A stretch of 30,793 nucleotides of DNA from Lachnospiraceae bacterium (GCA_004556565.1 SFGN01000028.1:1-30793), one strand, 5' to 3'; positions 1 to 9,620 are shown, numbered from the stretch's first letter. Made by a program: numbers and translations. Notes: generated by a model not told the origin, from the sequence alone.

Positions 1-35
1 TTAATCATCACCGAGTAGGATTCCCAAAATAAAAC

Positions 36-55
36 AGCCCCGAATTGACGGGGCT
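36..55 (-). terminator. Rho-independent terminator of the relA-aspS operon
   Basis: A perfect 7-bp GC-rich stem (AGCCCCG / CGGGGCT) with a 6-nt loop is followed on the minus strand by GTTTTATTTT. It lies about 195 bp downstream of the aspS stop and is the first convincing terminator after relA, so it probably ends the whole relA-MBL-hemZ-hisS-aspS transcript. Confidence 0.8.
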
Positions 56-168
56 AATGTTTCACTTATTTTAGGACATTTTCAAAAATGCTTGACACAA
101 TTTTTTTAAATTTTTTAATTTTTTATATTAATCAAAATATAAACACTATAACAAGGTACTTTATATCC

Positions 169-215
169 GCGGAGAAACATATCAGGACACTATCACCAAT
201 AATAAGTTTCCCCGC
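169..215. repeat. Imperfect inverted repeat in the aspS 3' region
   Basis: GCGGAGAAAC (169-178) and GTTTCCCCGC (206-215) can pair in RNA with one G-U pair around a 27-nt loop. It sits just after the aspS stop codon, and a very AT-rich stretch (about 97-135) separates it from the terminator. It could protect the 3' end of the transcript; there is no U-run directly after it. No gene is seen in bases 1-250. Confidence 0.4.
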
Positions 216-250
216 AGTACGCTGCTCTATTGCTTTTTCAGAAAAACCGA

Positions 251-2041
251 CTATTCTTCGTCCGTCACAACAGAAAGCCCAAGCTCATCGAGCTGTTTTT
301 GGTCAACTCTGGTAGGTGCTTCTGTCATCAGGTCTGACGCATCTTTTACCTTCGGGAATGCGATAACATCACGAATACTGTCCTGCTTTGCCATCAGCAT
401 TACCAGGCGGTCCAGTCCGTATGCAAGTCCTGCGTGAGGCGGTACACCATATTTGAAAGCCGTAAGCAGGAAACCGAACTGTTCCTGTGCCTGTTCCGGA
501 GTAAATCCAAGCACCTCAAACATCTTGCTCTGAATCTCAGGATTAAAGATACGCACACTTCCGCCGCCGATCTCATTTCCATTCAAAGTAATATCATAGG
601 CTTTTGCACGTACACGTCCCGGATCACTGTCAATGTACTGTAAATCTTCTTCCATCGGCATGGTAAACGGATGATGCATCGCCGTAAAACGATTCTGTTC
701 TTCACTCCACTCAAGAAGCGGGAATTCCGTGATCCAGAGGAATTTATACTCACTCTTGTCAAGAAGATCCATCTGGCGGGCAAGCTCAAGACGCAGTGCG
801 CCGAGCACATCCCATACCACTTTATTCTTATCGGCAGCAAACAGAAGAAGATCTCCGTTCCCGCCTCCCATAGCTTCAATCAGCGCTTTCATCTCATCTT
901 CTGTCATGAATTTTGAAAAGGAAGATTTTACAGTTCCGTCCCCCTGGATTGCAATATAAGCCAGTCCTTTTGCACCGTAATCCTTTGCAAAGGACACAAG
1001 TTTATCAATCTTCTTTCTCGGCATCTCCCCCTGCCCTTTTGCATTGATGCCACGGACAGTTCCTCCATTTTCAATCGCATTCTTAAACACGACAAATTCA
1101 CAGTCTTTTACCACTTCCGTTACATTGTTAAGTTCCATACCAAAACGGGTATCCGGCTTGTCAGAGCCATATCGGTCCATTGCTTCCTGCCAGGTCATTC
1201 TCGGAATAGGAAGAGATACCTCAATTCCGAGGACCTCCTTGAATATTTTGGCCAGAAGCCTTTCATTTACATCTATCACATCGTCTACATCAACAAAAGA
1301 CAGTTCCATGTCTATCTGCGTAAACTCCGGCTGACGGTCTGCACGTAAGTCCTCATCACGGAAACATTTTGCAATCTGGAAATAGCGGTCATACCCGGAG
1401 CACATCAAAAGCTGTTTGAAAAGCTGCGGTGACTGCGGCAGCGCATAAAAATGTCCCTGATGAATACGGCTTGGCACGAGATAATCTCTGGCACCTTCCG
1501 GGGTACTTCCGATCAGGATCGGTGTCTCTATTTCCAGAAATCCTTCCTCTGCAAGAAACTGTCTTGTTAAAGTTGCCACCTTGCTTCTCATCATAAGATT
1601 GCGCTGCAGATCCGGTCTTCTCAGATCCAGATAACGGTATTTCAGGCGCACTTCTTCCTTAGTCTTGGAATTTTCCTCGATCGGAAACGGCGGTGTTTCA
1701 GACTCTGATAAAACGCGCAGCTGCTGCGGAATAATCTCTATCTCTCCCGTAGCCAGGTTATCATTTACCGCGCCTGACCGTCTCTCCACCTTACCTACAA
1801 CTGCAACTACATATTCTGCACGAAGTTTTGCAGCCTTTTCAATCAAAGACGCTTCAGATTTGCCTTCTTCAAACACTACCTGAATAATACCGGAACGGTC
1901 TCTGACATCAACAAAGACCAGTCCTCCCTTATTACGATTTTTCTGCACCCATCCCATGATGGTCACTGTCTCACCCACATTTGCAGCGGAAAGCTCCGCG
2001 CAGCGGTGTGTCCGATGCAGTCCTTTCATTGATTCTGCCAT
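251..2041 (-). CDS. aspS: Aspartyl-tRNA synthetase, bacterial type
   Basis: Class II aminoacyl-tRNA synthetase that charges tRNA-Asp in the cytoplasm. At 596 residues it has the usual length of the bacterial enzyme. The N-terminal OB-fold anticodon domain (GWVQKNRNKGGL...DVRDRSG, about 30-50) is followed by the catalytic core with motif 2 (FRDEDLRADRQPEFTQID, about 220), the bacteria-specific GAD insertion in the middle, and C-terminal motif 3 (GLAYGLDRLVMLM, about 545). The ATG at 2041 has a GAGGA ribosome site 7 nt upstream. It is the last gene of the relA operon, directly behind hisS, a pairing common in Firmicutes. Whether it is discriminating or non-discriminating cannot be told from the sequence alone. 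Confidence 0.97.
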   Translation of the reverse strand: MAESMKGLHRTHRCAELSAANVGETVTIMGWVQKNRNKGGLVFVDVRDRSGIIQVVFEEGKSEASLIEKAAKLRAEYVVAVVGKVERRSGAVNDNLATGEIEIIPQQLRVLSESETPPFPIEENSKTKEEVRLKYRYLDLRRPDLQRNLMMRSKVATLTRQFLAEEGFLEIETPILIGSTPEGARDYLVPSRIHQGHFYALPQSPQLFKQLLMCSGYDRYFQIAKCFRDEDLRADRQPEFTQIDMELSFVDVDDVIDVNERLLAKIFKEVLGIEVSLPIPRMTWQEAMDRYGSDKPDTRFGMELNNVTEVVKDCEFVVFKNAIENGGTVRGINAKGQGEMPRKKIDKLVSFAKDYGAKGLAYIAIQGDGTVKSSFSKFMTEDEMKALIEAMGGGNGDLLLFAADKNKVVWDVLGALRLELARQMDLLDKSEYKFLWITEFPLLEWSEEQNRFTAMHHPFTMPMEEDLQYIDSDPGRVRAKAYDITLNGNEIGGGSVRIFNPEIQSKMFEVLGFTPEQAQEQFGFLLTAFKYGVPPHAGLAYGLDRLVMLMAKQDSIRDVIAFPKVKDASDLMTEAPTRVDQKQLDELGLSVVTDEE

Positions 2042-2142
2042 AATTGTATCCTCTCTTCCTGACTTTACGATTTCGATTTATCAAATCCTCTGTTCTCCTG
2101 AATTTTTATCTGGGAGAAATCGACGCAATTCTTTAACAATCT

Positions 2143-3393
2143 TTATTTCCGGAAAATTTCTGTAATATCCGTATACCCCTGCTGTATCAGCTGGTCTTTC
2201 TGGAATTTTTTATTTTTCTTCATATTGGCAATCTGCACCTGCTTTCCTTCTGCCCGGTCAGCCTTCGCCATTTCCAATACCTCAAGGATCTCATCCTGTG
2301 TAAGATTCTTGTCAAGCAGATATGCCTTTTTCTCGCGACTTGACGGAATCTTGTATCCGCGCTCAAGGAGTAGCATAACTATCCGTTCAAAACCGATGGA
2401 AAATCCGACTGCAGGCGTATCCTGTCCGGTGAACTTTCCGATCATCTTGTCATAACGTCCGCCGCCGCCGACAGAACCGCCGAACTCGTCCATGGAAATT
2501 TCAAAAATAGTTCCTGTATAATAAGACATTCCGCGCACCAGCGTCGGGTCGAAGCTGATTTTGAAATCCGCCTCTTTCGCACTTTCCACGCTTGTGATAA
2601 TCATTTCGAGAGAATCTGCCGCACCTTCCGGGAGAAATCCTTTCAGTGTCTCTTTACACCAGCGGACACCCGCCACATCATTCGTAATCTCTTTAAATAT
2701 CCGGAGATATTTTTCAATGGATTCTTTTGCGTATCCGTTATCCTCCAATTCGGCCTGTACACCGTCCAGACCGATCTTGTCCATCTTATCAAGCGTAATG
2801 AAAATGCTGTCATAGTCTTCTTCCGCAAATCCGCTGTATGCCGCCATCGCCTTCAGGATGCGCCTGTCATTGATGCGGATAGTAAAATTGTGGAAATCCA
2901 ACTTTCCCAGCAGCGTCGTGGTTGCCAGAATAAGCTCGATCTCCGCCAGATTGGACGGTTCACCCAGAATATCAATGTCGCACTGCATAAACTGACGGAA
3001 GCGCCCCCTCTGCGGGCGGTCTGCCCTCCACACATTTCCCATCTGGAGAGCTTTAAAAGGAGACGGTAGCACGTTCGCATTATTGGAATAATAACGGGAA
3101 AGCGGAACAGTAAGATCGTAACGCAGGCCTCCGTCCACCAGATCGGCTTCTTCTTTTGCCGTTTCAAGTTTCAGCTTCTCTCCACGCTTTAATATTTTAA
3201 AAATCAGCTTTTCATTGTCTCCACCCTGCTTGCTGCACAAATTCTCGATGTGCTCCACGCAGGGTGTCTCAATGGAAGAAAACCCAAATGCCTTATAAGT
3301 CTCTTTAATCAATCCAATCACATAATCCCGGATTTCCATTTCTTCCGGCATCATGTCCTTCATTCCGGTAACCGGTTTCTTCTTTAATGCCAT
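2143..3393 (-). CDS. hisS: Histidyl-tRNA synthetase
   Basis: Class II synthetase charging tRNA-His. Visible are motif 2 (VWRADRPQRGRFRQF, about 125-140), the histidine-binding stretch RGMSYYTG (about 290; family form RGLDYYTG) and GGGRYD with the motif 3 segment AVGFSIGFERI. Length is 416 residues. The C-terminal anticodon domain after motif 3 looks short, about 65-70 residues rather than the usual 90 or so. The first 10 bases overlap the end of hemZ, and a good AAGGAG site lies inside the hemZ coding region, so translation is probably coupled. A HisZ-type regulatory paralogue is unlikely because the substrate motifs are kept and aspS follows. Confidence 0.95.
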   Translation of the reverse strand: MALKKKPVTGMKDMMPEEMEIRDYVIGLIKETYKAFGFSSIETPCVEHIENLCSKQGGDNEKLIFKILKRGEKLKLETAKEEADLVDGGLRYDLTVPLSRYYSNNANVLPSPFKALQMGNVWRADRPQRGRFRQFMQCDIDILGEPSNLAEIELILATTTLLGKLDFHNFTIRINDRRILKAMAAYSGFAEEDYDSIFITLDKMDKIGLDGVQAELEDNGYAKESIEKYLRIFKEITNDVAGVRWCKETLKGFLPEGAADSLEMIITSVESAKEADFKISFDPTLVRGMSYYTGTIFEISMDEFGGSVGGGGRYDKMIGKFTGQDTPAVGFSIGFERIVMLLLERGYKIPSSREKKAYLLDKNLTQDEILEVLEMAKADRAEGKQVQIANMKKNKKFQKDQLIQQGYTDITEIFRK

Positions 3394-4823
3394 AGCACTT
3401 CTCCTTTTCTCTCTATCATTTCACCGATACGGCTGATATACTCTGTAATATCCTTCACATTCTCTATACGGATGAGATTCGTTTCTTTCCCGTTCTTAAG
3501 CCTCACTTTCCCGGGAAGCACCAGCTTAGTCGTCGCCCCCGCGCCGGCAGCCAGGATCGTCTGCTTTTCTTCCATAATCAGTATATTGTAAATTCCGGCT
3601 TTGTCAACCTTTGCATAACCAACATTTTCAAAATTTCCGGCAATATTTTTCTGGCGGTAGAGATAATATGGGGTAAGCCCGAGAAGCTTCGCCATCCCGG
3701 CACTGTCCTCGACCATCCGTGATATTTCCGTGGAAATGCTTTCCCCATGTTCTTCCCTGTTCATCCTCGCCGCACGTTTGATTGCCAGCGAATGTACCGT
3801 CAGGCTGTCCGGCTTCAGTGCACGGATCTGGCGCAGCGTATCCCGCATATCTGCCGCTGTTTCACCGGGCAGCCCTGCTATCAGATCCATATTAATATTA
3901 TCAAACCCCATTTCCCGCGCCGCATGGAAAGCATCCTTTACCTGCTGCACCGTATGCTTTCTCCCGACGAGATCAAGTGTTTTCTGCTGCATGGTCTGAG
4001 GATTAATGGAAATCCTCGTCACAGGATATTTTCGGATTACTTCCAGTTTTTCTCTGGTGATGCTGTCCGGCCTCCCTGCTTCCACTGTATATTCTAACAG
4101 GAATTTTCTTGAAAAGGTCTGCTCAATCTTTGAGAGAAGCCGGTCAAGTTGTGCAGCGGAAAGGGTAGTCGGCGTGCCGCCGCCGATATAAATCGTATTC
4201 AATTTTTTATCTGCAGCCATTTTCCCGATAGCTTCAATCTCAAGGCATAACGCGTCCAGATAGGCATCCATCTTCCCCGCCCACACATCTGCCGGAGAAG
4301 AGCTGAACGAACAATAAGAGCATATGCTTGGACAGAACGGTATCCCGACATATAAACTGAATCCATCCCTGCAGTCCAGCTTTTTCAGCAAAGCATGCTC
4401 CCGAAGCGCGATTCCGGTTGCAAGATCTGCTTTTTCTTCCGAAACTCCAAATTCATTGATCAAATATTGTATTACTTCATGAGGAGGCATTTTTTCCTCC
4501 AGCTTCTGCATGGCAAGCTTAGTCGGCCGCACTCCCGTAAGCATCCCCCAAGCCTGAAAATGCCCCGTCATACGTGTGAGATATTGATATACAAGTCCTG
4601 TCACCCATTTTTTGCGTTCCTGCCTGCATTCCTCGGCGTCTCCCATCTCAACGACATCTTTCTCTGCAATGGAAAAGCAAGAGTCCTCGTCCAGCCTAAG
4701 GGTTACGAGAGGTTCTTGCTCAGGATCCACTTTTTGCTCAATTTCCGACTTTGGAAAAAAAGCCTTCACAATATGATATAAACTGTACGTAAACAGTGTT
4801 TCTTTACATGTTATCGTTATCAT
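3384..4823 (-). CDS. hemZ: HemZ-type radical SAM protein, annotated as coproporphyrinogen dehydrogenase
   Basis: Radical SAM protein of the HemN/HemW superfamily (HemZ subgroup, 479 residues). An N-terminal extension of about 150 residues precedes the iron-sulfur motif C164-x3-C168-x2-C171, followed by SFSS. The fourth cysteine of true HemN (CxxxCxYCxC) is a serine here, as in other HemZ proteins. IYIGGGTPTTL (about 215), the SAM-binding GGGTP element, and INMDLIAGLPGET (about 320) are also seen. The family name implies anaerobic oxidative decarboxylation of coproporphyrinogen III, but this activity is not well established for HemZ and no other haem gene is nearby. It lies between the MBL hydrolase and hisS in the relA operon, an order frequent in Clostridia. 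Confidence 0.93.
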   Translation of the reverse strand: MITITCKETLFTYSLYHIVKAFFPKSEIEQKVDPEQEPLVTLRLDEDSCFSIAEKDVVEMGDAEECRQERKKWVTGLVYQYLTRMTGHFQAWGMLTGVRPTKLAMQKLEEKMPPHEVIQYLINEFGVSEEKADLATGIALREHALLKKLDCRDGFSLYVGIPFCPSICSYCSFSSSPADVWAGKMDAYLDALCLEIEAIGKMAADKKLNTIYIGGGTPTTLSAAQLDRLLSKIEQTFSRKFLLEYTVEAGRPDSITREKLEVIRKYPVTRISINPQTMQQKTLDLVGRKHTVQQVKDAFHAAREMGFDNINMDLIAGLPGETAADMRDTLRQIRALKPDSLTVHSLAIKRAARMNREEHGESISTEISRMVEDSAGMAKLLGLTPYYLYRQKNIAGNFENVGYAKVDKAGIYNILIMEEKQTILAAGAGATTKLVLPGKVRLKNGKETNLIRIENVKDITEYISRIGEMIERKGEVLWH

Positions 4824-4841
4824 GTCTCATTCTTCTCCGCA

Positions 4842-4857
4842 CCGGCAGTCCTGCCGG
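4842..4857. repeat. Intercistronic GC hairpin between the MBL gene and hemZ
   Basis: CCGGCAG-TC-CTGCCGG is a perfect 7-bp stem with a 2-nt spacer, and another GCCGGC-type block lies alongside at about 4854-4868. It has no T-run on the minus strand, so it is more likely a processing or stability element inside the operon than a terminator. Confidence 0.5.
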
Positions 4858-4869
4858 CTGCTGCCGGCA

Positions 4870-5490
4870 TCAGACTTCCTCATTATATAATCTTTCGTGT
4901 CCTATTGTAGTTGCTTCCATATGACCGGGATAGACAACTGTCTCTTCCGGAAGTGTAAATAATTTTTCTCTGACAGAATGCACCAGTTTCGCCATACTTC
5001 CTGTGGGAAGATCGGTCCGTCCCACACTCTGGCAGAACAGTGTATCCCCGCTGAACAATACCTTCTCTTTTTCAAGATAGTAGCAGCATCCGCCCTGCGT
5101 ATGCCCCGGTGTAAAAACAACTCTGACCTTTATCCCGGCAGCGTCAATCTCCTGACCGTCCGCCACATATACCGCATCTTTAAACACATACCCGCAGGTA
5201 AGACCATCCGTCAGGTTATATACTGCATTTTCCAAAAGTGCCTTTTCCTCCTCATGGGCATAAACCGGTACCGGAAACTCCTTTAAAAACCCGTCTATCC
5301 CCATAATATGGTCAAAATGCCCGTGGGTCAGGAGAATTGCCTGAAGCTTCAGACCGTTCTCCCTGATATATTCTGTCACTCGTGCATCATAATACGGAGC
5401 ATCAACCATGAAACATTCTTTTGTGTCATTATTCACTGCCAGATAGCAATTTGTCTGCATCATTCCGATAATAAACTGTTTGATCTCCAT
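4870..5490 (-). CDS. MBL-fold metallo-hydrolase, glyoxalase II-like
   Basis: Metallo-beta-lactamase fold hydrolase of 206 residues, probably binding two metal ions. The signature H56-x-H58-x-D60-H61 (LLTHGHFDH) is followed by FTPGHTQGG (about 128), the GDTLF aspartate (about 148) and VYPGHMEATTIGHE near the end. The usual form of that last motif is GHGPxTTI, so ME replaces GP, and the typical NPF tail is missing. Members of this group in Firmicutes are commonly found between relA and hemZ; substrates are mostly unknown and glyoxalase II activity is only a guess. The start lies 6 nt after the relA stop, with a GGGGTG ribosome site overlapping the relA end. Confidence 0.9.
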   Translation of the reverse strand: MEIKQFIIGMMQTNCYLAVNNDTKECFMVDAPYYDARVTEYIRENGLKLQAILLTHGHFDHIMGIDGFLKEFPVPVYAHEEEKALLENAVYNLTDGLTCGYVFKDAVYVADGQEIDAAGIKVRVVFTPGHTQGGCCYYLEKEKVLFSGDTLFCQSVGRTDLPTGSMAKLVHSVREKLFTLPEETVVYPGHMEATTIGHERLYNEEV

Positions 5491-5496
5491 TACGTG

Positions 5497-7803
5497 TCAC
5501 CCCACTGTCCTTTCAATATCAAGTATGCACTGTACCTGGCGCAGTTTTTCAATCACATGATTCAGCTCAGAACGCCCCTTGACAATAAACCCGACCTCGA
5601 TGGTCGCAGTTCCCTTCTTACTTGTCCTGATATTCATAGACTTCACATCAATCTTAGCTTCCGTAAAAATCTTACTGATTTCCATCAAAAGCCCTACCTG
5701 GTCGTACGCGTACATCTTAAGCTCTGCCAGATACTGGCCGTTTCCTTCTTTTTCCACACTTCTTTCCCACTCAGCGGGAATCAGACGCTGCCGTTCTTCA
5801 TCAGAAAGGTGGATCATATTCACGCAGTCGGTGCGATGAATCGACATTCCGCGCCCACGGGTAACGAAACCAACTATATCATCTCCCGGAACCGGGTTGC
5901 AGCACTTGGAAAAACGCACTGCCATATCATCAATTCCTTTGACTACAATACCGCTGGTGGATCTTGCGATGTGGACCGTCTGCTTCGATGCTTCGGAAAT
6001 TTTCTCCAGAATTGCTTCATCTGTCAGCTCTTTTGCATGCTCTTTTTCATATTCTTCCAGCAGGCGGTTCACGACCTGCCCTTCCTTCAGGCCGCCGTGC
6101 CCGATCGCCGCCAGCACGGCATCCCAGTCACGAAAGCCGTATTTGTGCTGTACAATCTGCTGGTACTTTGGTTTTGTAATATCAGATACGGAAATACCTT
6201 TTGCCTTACAGTAGGCATTGATCAGCTCCCGTCCCTTGATTATATTATCTTCTTTATATTGACGTTTAAACCACTGATTAATCTTTGACTTTGCCTGTGT
6301 ACTCTTAACAATATTCAGCCAGTCCCTGCTCGGTCCTTTTGAATTCTGGGATGTCAGGATTTCAATACGGTCCCCGTTCTGAATCTTGTAATCAATATTA
6401 ACCAGCTTTCCGTTCACTCTTGCCCCTACCATCTTATTTCCTACGGCACTGTGGATCGCATATGCAAAATCCACCGGCGTGGAACCGTTCGGCAGGCTCT
6501 TCACATCCCCGTTCGGGGTGAAACAGTATACTTCTTCTGCAAATAAATCGAAATCGCCTTTTAACAGACTTAAAAATTCTCTGTTATCGGACATGTCCCG
6601 CTGCCATTCCAGTATCTGGCGCAGCCAGCTTAACTTTTCTTCCTCACGGGCCTTCACATTTTTCGATGCGCTCGGTCCTTCTTTATATTTCCAATGAGCG
6701 GCAATACCGTATTCCGCTGTCTTATGCATCTCCTCGGTCCTGATCTGGATCTCGAACGGCTGGCCGGAAGGTCCGATCAGTGTGGTATGCAGAGACTGGT
6801 ACATATTTGCCTTCGGCATCGCAATATAGTCTTTGAACCTGCCCGGAACAGGTGTATACATCTCATGGATGACTCCGAGTGCCCCATAACAGTCTTTCAC
6901 AGAATCTACAATAATGCGGACGGCAAACAGGTCATACACCTGGTCAAGAGTCTTGTTCTGATTAACCATCTTTTTATAAATACTGAACAAATGCTTAACA
7001 CGTCCGTAAACCTTTGCTTTTATATGGGCGTTTTTCATATGGGTGGACACTTCTTCGACGATCTGCTGGACAAATTCTTCCCTTTTTGTTTTCCTCTCGT
7101 TCAGATCTTTAACGAGCTGATAATACACATCAGGCTGAGAATACTTTAACGACAGGTCATCCAGCTCGATCTTCAGCTTGGAAATACCGAGGCGGTGGGC
7201 GATCGGTGCATAAATATCCATCGTCTCCCTGGCTTTCTCAAGCTGTTTCTCCGGAGTCATAAATTCCAGCGTACGCATATTGTGCAGGCGGTCTGCAAGC
7301 TTGATGATGACAACCCTGATATCCTTTGCCATTGCAAGAAACATCTTACGGAGATTCTCTGCCTGTACTTCCAGCTTATCCTGTGAGTAAGGAAGCTTTC
7401 CGAGCTTAGTAACACCGTCGACGAGAAGTGCGACCTCGTCTCCGAATTCTCTTGCTACATCCTCTACAGTAGCATCCGTATCCTCAACAGTATCATGCAG
7501 GATACCTGCCACGATCGTCTCTTTATCCATCTCCAGGTCTGCAAGGATGATTCCTACCCACAGTGGATGGATAATATATGGTTCTCCGGATTTTCTTCGC
7601 TGATCCTTATGCTCCGATGATGCAAGGCGATATGCTTTCTCTATCATTGAAAGATCAGCAGACGGATGATATTTCTTGACTTTCTCGATCAGCACCTGAT
7701 ACAGCTTATCCGGATCCTGATAATCTTCCGGATTCATCACTGCGTGACCGTCAACAATTTCCAGGTTTTGATTCAGAAGTTCATATTCACATGTTCCAGC
7801 CAT
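5497..7803 (-). CDS. relA: Bifunctional (p)ppGpp synthetase/hydrolase, RelA/SpoT family
   Basis: Long RSH enzyme (768 residues) that makes and degrades (p)ppGpp in the stringent response. Domains in order: HD hydrolase with H79 and H103-D104 in ILHDTVEDT, intact and so probably active; synthetase with GRFKDYIAMPKANMYQSLHT (about 310-330); TGS (about 425-485); a zinc-finger/RIS region with KCCNPVPGDDIVGF (about 640); and a C-terminal ACT domain (about 695-765). The ATG at 7803 has GGGGGA 7 nt upstream. A good promoter lies directly upstream, so relA can head its own operon through to aspS. In many related genomes an apt gene lies between recJ and relA; none is present here. Confidence 0.97.
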   Translation of the reverse strand: MAGTCEYELLNQNLEIVDGHAVMNPEDYQDPDKLYQVLIEKVKKYHPSADLSMIEKAYRLASSEHKDQRRKSGEPYIIHPLWVGIILADLEMDKETIVAGILHDTVEDTDATVEDVAREFGDEVALLVDGVTKLGKLPYSQDKLEVQAENLRKMFLAMAKDIRVVIIKLADRLHNMRTLEFMTPEKQLEKARETMDIYAPIAHRLGISKLKIELDDLSLKYSQPDVYYQLVKDLNERKTKREEFVQQIVEEVSTHMKNAHIKAKVYGRVKHLFSIYKKMVNQNKTLDQVYDLFAVRIIVDSVKDCYGALGVIHEMYTPVPGRFKDYIAMPKANMYQSLHTTLIGPSGQPFEIQIRTEEMHKTAEYGIAAHWKYKEGPSASKNVKAREEEKLSWLRQILEWQRDMSDNREFLSLLKGDFDLFAEEVYCFTPNGDVKSLPNGSTPVDFAYAIHSAVGNKMVGARVNGKLVNIDYKIQNGDRIEILTSQNSKGPSRDWLNIVKSTQAKSKINQWFKRQYKEDNIIKGRELINAYCKAKGISVSDITKPKYQQIVQHKYGFRDWDAVLAAIGHGGLKEGQVVNRLLEEYEKEHAKELTDEAILEKISEASKQTVHIARSTSGIVVKGIDDMAVRFSKCCNPVPGDDIVGFVTRGRGMSIHRTDCVNMIHLSDEERQRLIPAEWERSVEKEGNGQYLAELKMYAYDQVGLLMEISKIFTEAKIDVKSMNIRTSKKGTATIEVGFIVKGRSELNHVIEKLRQVQCILDIERTVG

Positions 7804-7835
7804 ATCTCATCCCCCTTTTAAAAAACATATGATAA

Positions 7836-7863
7836 AGTATAACACCATTTTCCGATTTTTCAA
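7836..7863 (-). promoter_or_regulatory. SigA-type promoter of relA
   Basis: On the minus strand TTGAAA (7858-7863) and TATACT (7836-7841) are separated by 16 nt, and the -10 lies 32 bp from the relA ATG. No terminator is seen between recJ and this promoter, so read-through from recJ may add to relA expression. Confidence 0.7.
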
Positions 7864-7907
7864 AGCATAATTGTCGCGATTTGTAAGTTATTATCGCTTT
7901 TTTGGCC

Positions 7908-9620
7908 CTACTGATAATTCACAACCGTAATCTGCAGGGTACGTCTTCTCTGATATTCATTTACCGAAGGGTAAAATGTAAATGCCATTCTTTCTTTTTG
8001 TTTCATTGTATTCAGGCATGCCTGTACATCGCCAAAATAAACAGCATCCATCCTGTTTCCATTTACATCTTCCGCCTGAAATTTCAGCACGTTATGATTC
8101 TTCCCGATTATACGTGGCTGAATCACCCGGAGATTTTTTTCCGCAAACAAAGGTTTTGCATTTCCTTTTCCAAAAGGCTCCAGGATGTCCAGTTCCTGAA
8201 TCAGATTCTCTGTTATATAAGGAAACGGAAGCTGCATGTCAATGGATACCTTTTCCGTCATATCCTCTTCTGTCAGCGTACACAGCTCATTGATGGTTTC
8301 ACGGAATCTTTCTACGTTTTTCTCTTCAATGGACAGTCCCGCCGCCAGCTTATGTCCGCCAAACCTGGTAAACAACGCGCGGCATTTATTCATCTCTTCA
8401 AACATATTGTAGCTTTCAATGGAACGCCCTGAGCCCTTTACCCCATGTTCTCCTCTGGTGAGTACAAAAACCGGACGGTAATAGCGTTCCCGGATGCGGC
8501 CCGCGATAATTCCCGCGATACTTTCATGGCAGTCCGGTAGGAAAACAACGAACACACGGTCATCTTTTAATGATGTGGTTTCTATCAGCTCCACAGCCTG
8601 TTCCACACCTTTTTCCGTCATCTCCTTCCGGCTGTCATTTAATGCTTTTAAATCTTCCGCCAGCATCACCGCCTCCCGCCTTCCGGAAGCATTTAAAAGC
8701 TCAAGAGCCCTCTTCGCCGTATCCAGACGGCCGCTGGCATTAATACACGGTCCGATGACAAAACCGATATGATATGCGCTGAGATTTTCAAATGGTATGC
8801 CGTTACATTCAATCAATGCCCTCAGTCCCGGACTCTTAGTACGTTTCAGCATATCCAGCCCCTGTTTGACAAAAATCCGGTTTTCTCCTTTCAAATCCAT
8901 CACATCACCGACGGTCGCTATTGCCACATTTTCCATCAGGTCATCCACTTCATCCGCATCATGTCCCATCACCTCATAAAGTGCTTCAACCAGCTTATAT
9001 GCCACGGCCGCGCCGCAGAGACCTTTAAACGGATACGGGCATTCCACCCTGTGGGGGTCTACGACAGCATCCGCAGGAGGCACCAGATATTCACGCTCAC
9101 CCCCCGCTTCCAGAAACGGAACTTCGTGATGATCCGTCACGATAATCGTCATCCCGTTCTGTTTTCCGTATGCGATTTCATCCATCGCCGCAATGCCGTT
9201 ATCACAGGTAATGATCGTATCGATTCCGTCCTCTATCGCCCTGTCTATCAGCATCCGGTTCAGTCCGTACCCCTCCCGGATGCGGTCCGGGATATCCGTG
9301 TCAGCTTCCGCCCCGAGCCTTGAAAGACCCTCCTGCAAAATATAAGTGGCATTCACCCCGTCGATATCATAATCACCAATAATACGTATCGGCATCCGCT
9401 CTCTGATTTTTTCCGCCAGGATCTCCACGGCCTTGTCCATGTCCTTCATCAGCATTCCGTCATATAAATCAGCAATTGTCCCATTCAGATAAAAATCAAT
9501 CGCTTTATCACCGATAATATCCCTGTTTCTTAAAAGGCGTGCCGTGATCGGTGAAATATGATATTTTTTTGAGATTGCCTGGAAATCAGCCTTTTTCATG
9601 GAAACATACCATTTCTCCAT
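7908..9620 (-). CDS. recJ: Single-stranded-DNA-specific exonuclease RecJ
   Basis: 5'-3' single-strand exonuclease of the DHH family, acting in recombination and mismatch or base-excision repair. The ATG at 9620 (MEKWYVSMKK) was chosen over the longer frame to 9746 because GGGAGG lies 7 nt upstream of it; the product is 570 residues. Motifs: IIGDYDIDG (D83, D85, D87), TCDNGI, VTDHHE (D163-H164-H165), VDPHRVECPYPFKGLCGA, and the DHHA1 element FTRFGGHKLAAGL (about 400). The OB domain is at the C terminus. It follows secDF after a structured 150-bp gap, an order common in Clostridia. An A7 run in the SKKY codons (about 9553-9559) is read in frame. Confidence 0.95.
   Translation of the reverse strand: MEKWYVSMKKADFQAISKKYHISPITARLLRNRDIIGDKAIDFYLNGTIADLYDGMLMKDMDKAVEILAEKIRERMPIRIIGDYDIDGVNATYILQEGLSRLGAEADTDIPDRIREGYGLNRMLIDRAIEDGIDTIITCDNGIAAMDEIAYGKQNGMTIIVTDHHEVPFLEAGGEREYLVPPADAVVDPHRVECPYPFKGLCGAAVAYKLVEALYEVMGHDADEVDDLMENVAIATVGDVMDLKGENRIFVKQGLDMLKRTKSPGLRALIECNGIPFENLSAYHIGFVIGPCINASGRLDTAKRALELLNASGRREAVMLAEDLKALNDSRKEMTEKGVEQAVELIETTSLKDDRVFVVFLPDCHESIAGIIAGRIRERYYRPVFVLTRGEHGVKGSGRSIESYNMFEEMNKCRALFTRFGGHKLAAGLSIEEKNVERFRETINELCTLTEEDMTEKVSIDMQLPFPYITENLIQELDILEPFGKGNAKPLFAEKNLRVIQPRIIGKNHNVLKFQAEDVNGNRMDAVYFGDVQACLNTMKQKERMAFTFYPSVNEYQRRRTLQITVVNYQ

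Noticed and set aside
88..315. Plus-strand ORF of 75 codons with TTGACA-like and AT-rich sequence upstream
   Set aside because: It runs into the antisense of aspS, has no good ribosome site and no protein-like composition; the AT-rich part better fits the aspS 3' region.
3384..3393. hemZ-hisS overlap as a frame error
   Set aside because: Both genes have normal ends and hisS has its own ribosome site; a 10-nt overlap is ordinary in operons.
4160..4335. Missing fourth cysteine of HemZ as a loss of function
   Set aside because: Serine at this place is usual in the HemZ subgroup; the three cluster ligands are kept.
5308..6288. 326-codon plus-strand ORF opposite the MBL and relA genes
   Set aside because: It is antisense to two well-identified genes and is rich in His/Cys/Phe, as expected for a mirror frame.
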